Source: Alphaproteobacteria bacterium (GTDB taxonomy: Bacteria > Pseudomonadota > Alphaproteobacteria > Puniceispirillales > Marisalimonadaceae). From it: a stretch of DNA of 64,000 bases. The first letter of the stretch is position 1; every line of letters starts with the position of its first letter. The stretch lies in NCBI GenBank assembly GCA_004213885.1, contig SGYL01000001.1, positions 310,001-374,000 of the forward strand, read 5' to 3'. The notes under the pieces are model-generated. The model saw only the letters and a program-made list of their open reading frames with translations, ran no database searches and was not told the origin of the DNA. Shown piece after piece: positions 63,117 to 64,000 of the stretch. The translations under genes were made by a program, and so were the position numbers.

Positions 63117-64000
63117 ATGAATAAATCTTTTTTTCGAAAAGTTGGTTTTGGTCTAGGGGTGGATGAATCAATTCCCTCCGATCCACTTGAGTGGTCTATC
63201 TCACAAATTGAAAAATTACCAAAACTTCATTGGTCAGGGCCTATTTATTCATTAAAAGAAATGATGGAGTTTCACGGTAAGTACAATTATCAAGATAGAA
63301 GAGTTCTAAGAAAAAAATTCAAAAATTCTAGAAAAGATTATAAAAGAGCAAAAAAGTTACTTAAATATCAAACTGGTCATTATTATTTTGAACCTTTATG
63401 GTTATATATAAGGCATAATGAAGCAATTAACGGTTCTTCTCCTGTATTTCAAAGATTTCTTCATTTTTGGGGTAATCATTTTGCAATTCAACAAAAAGAT
63501 GCAATGTATTCTTATGATGTAGGGCCATACCATAGAGAAATAATTGCTCCAGCGATGTTAAAAAATATAGAAGATTTAGTTTATGATGTAACTATTTCAT
63601 GGGCAATGATTCATAATTTAGATAATTCAAAGTCTATAGGACCAAATTCACCTAGAGCTTTTAAGTATTCTACTAGAGGGAAGTCAGCAAATTTAAATGA
63701 AAATCATGGCAGAGAATTACTAGAGCTACATACAGTTTCACCAAATGCTGGTTATACACAAAATGATGTTATAGACATGTCAAAAGTAATGTCCGGTTGG
63801 ATGCATAGAATTCCTAAAATGAGTTCAAAGATTCACAAAAGAGAGGAAAATGTCCCTGTGCATTTTATAGAAGAATATCATGATAGCGGTCCATTTAACA
63901 TATTAGGAAAAAAATATGTGGAGAGTTTTGGTACTAAGGCAGCCAGAGAAATGTTAAGAAAAGTGATTAAAGATTTAGTAAAAACTCCAGCATGTATAGA
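63117..64000 (+). CDS. DUF1800 family protein, N-terminal part (3' end outside window)
   Basis: An open frame from the ATG at 63117 runs off the window after 294 codons. The family signature is clear: SANLNENHGRELLELHTVSP, then AGYTQNDVIDMSKVMSGWM. The N-terminus (GFGLGVDESIPSDPLEWSIS) lacks an obvious signal peptide. DUF1800 proteins are of unknown function and are often followed by a DUF1501 gene; the neighbour lies beyond the window. It is divergent from ung with 55 bases between the starts. Confidence 0.85.
   Translation, partial: MNKSFFRKVGFGLGVDESIPSDPLEWSISQIEKLPKLHWSGPIYSLKEMMEFHGKYNYQDRRVLRKKFKNSRKDYKRAKKLLKYQTGHYYFEPLWLYIRHNEAINGSSPVFQRFLHFWGNHFAIQQKDAMYSYDVGPYHREIIAPAMLKNIEDLVYDVTISWAMIHNLDNSKSIGPNSPRAFKYSTRGKSANLNENHGRELLELHTVSPNAGYTQNDVIDMSKVMSGWMHRIPKMSSKIHKREENVPVHFIEEYHDSGPFNILGKKYVESFGTKAAREMLRKVIKDLVKTPACI

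Overview
This is an AT-rich, gene-dense stretch of a bacterial chromosome. It looks like a streamlined, probably marine, alphaproteobacterium of the SAR11/HIMB59/AEGEAN-169 type. Three things point that way: very low GC, tiny or absent intergenic gaps, and several gene orders typical of Alphaproteobacteria. These orders are rnj-DUF1467; rpiB-glyA-nrdR-ribD-ribE-ribBA-ribH-nusB-thiL; bamE / cytochrome bc1 chaperone / plsX-fabH-ihfA-merR-tRNA-Pro; pyrG-kdsA-eno-ftsB-pdhABC-lpd-lipA-coq10; cinA-pgpA-ispDF; ntrBC-ntrYX-trkA-dat-hflX; and DUF502/recG/sdhE-mfd. The lineage call is inference from gene content and composition, since no 16S gene or marker search was available.

Layout. 1-11.6 kb: the end of RNase J, one-carbon and riboflavin biosynthesis (with nusB and thiL), outer-membrane assembly (bamE), early phospholipid/fatty-acid genes and nucleoid/regulatory proteins, ending in tRNA-Pro(GGG). 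11.6-12.6 kb: a roughly 1-kb insert that begins in the 3' end of the tRNA and ends in a copy of that tRNA's last 12 bases. It carries one unrecognised gene and short repeats, with no integrase. 12.8-28 kb: housekeeping metabolism, i.e. threonine dehydratase, PpiD, TpiA, SecG, PyrG, KdsA, enolase, FtsB, the pyruvate dehydrogenase complex and LipA. 28-40 kb: PgpA, IspDF, the nitrogen two-component pairs NtrBC and NtrYX, TrkA, a D-amino-acid aminotransferase and HflX. 40-48.3 kb: YdfG, MazG, DUF502, RecG, SdhE and Mfd. 48.3-64 kb: a more variable part with a glyoxalase-family protein, a D-threonine-aldolase-type enzyme, a photolyase, an exported MsrA, a TerB/J-domain protein, TesA with the divergent YbbAP transporter, a DMT exporter, a PCuAC copper chaperone, a YeiH-type transporter, an epoxide-hydrolase-like enzyme, uracil-DNA glycosylase, and the start of a DUF1800 gene cut by the window end.

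How the genes work together. The riboflavin block supplies flavins and also makes 6,7-dimethyl-8-ribityllumazine, the antenna pigment known in the bacterial photolyase family found at 50-51.7 kb. The pdh-lpd-lipA block makes and lipoylates the acetyl-CoA-producing complex. recG, mfd, ung and the photolyase form a scattered DNA-repair set.

Main points of interest: (i) the small tRNA-Pro island; (ii) NtrC and NtrX both lack the sigma-54-contacting GAFTGA loop and have altered Walker B motifs; (iii) the photolyase seems to have lost the cysteines for its iron-sulfur cluster; (iv) the RibBA protein has a GTP-cyclohydrolase-like half without zinc cysteines; (v) hfq is missing from its usual place next to hflX; (vi) two divergent gene pairs have almost no intergenic DNA, one sharing a single CATG for both start codons. 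No CRISPR array, intact insertion sequence or obvious defence system was seen.
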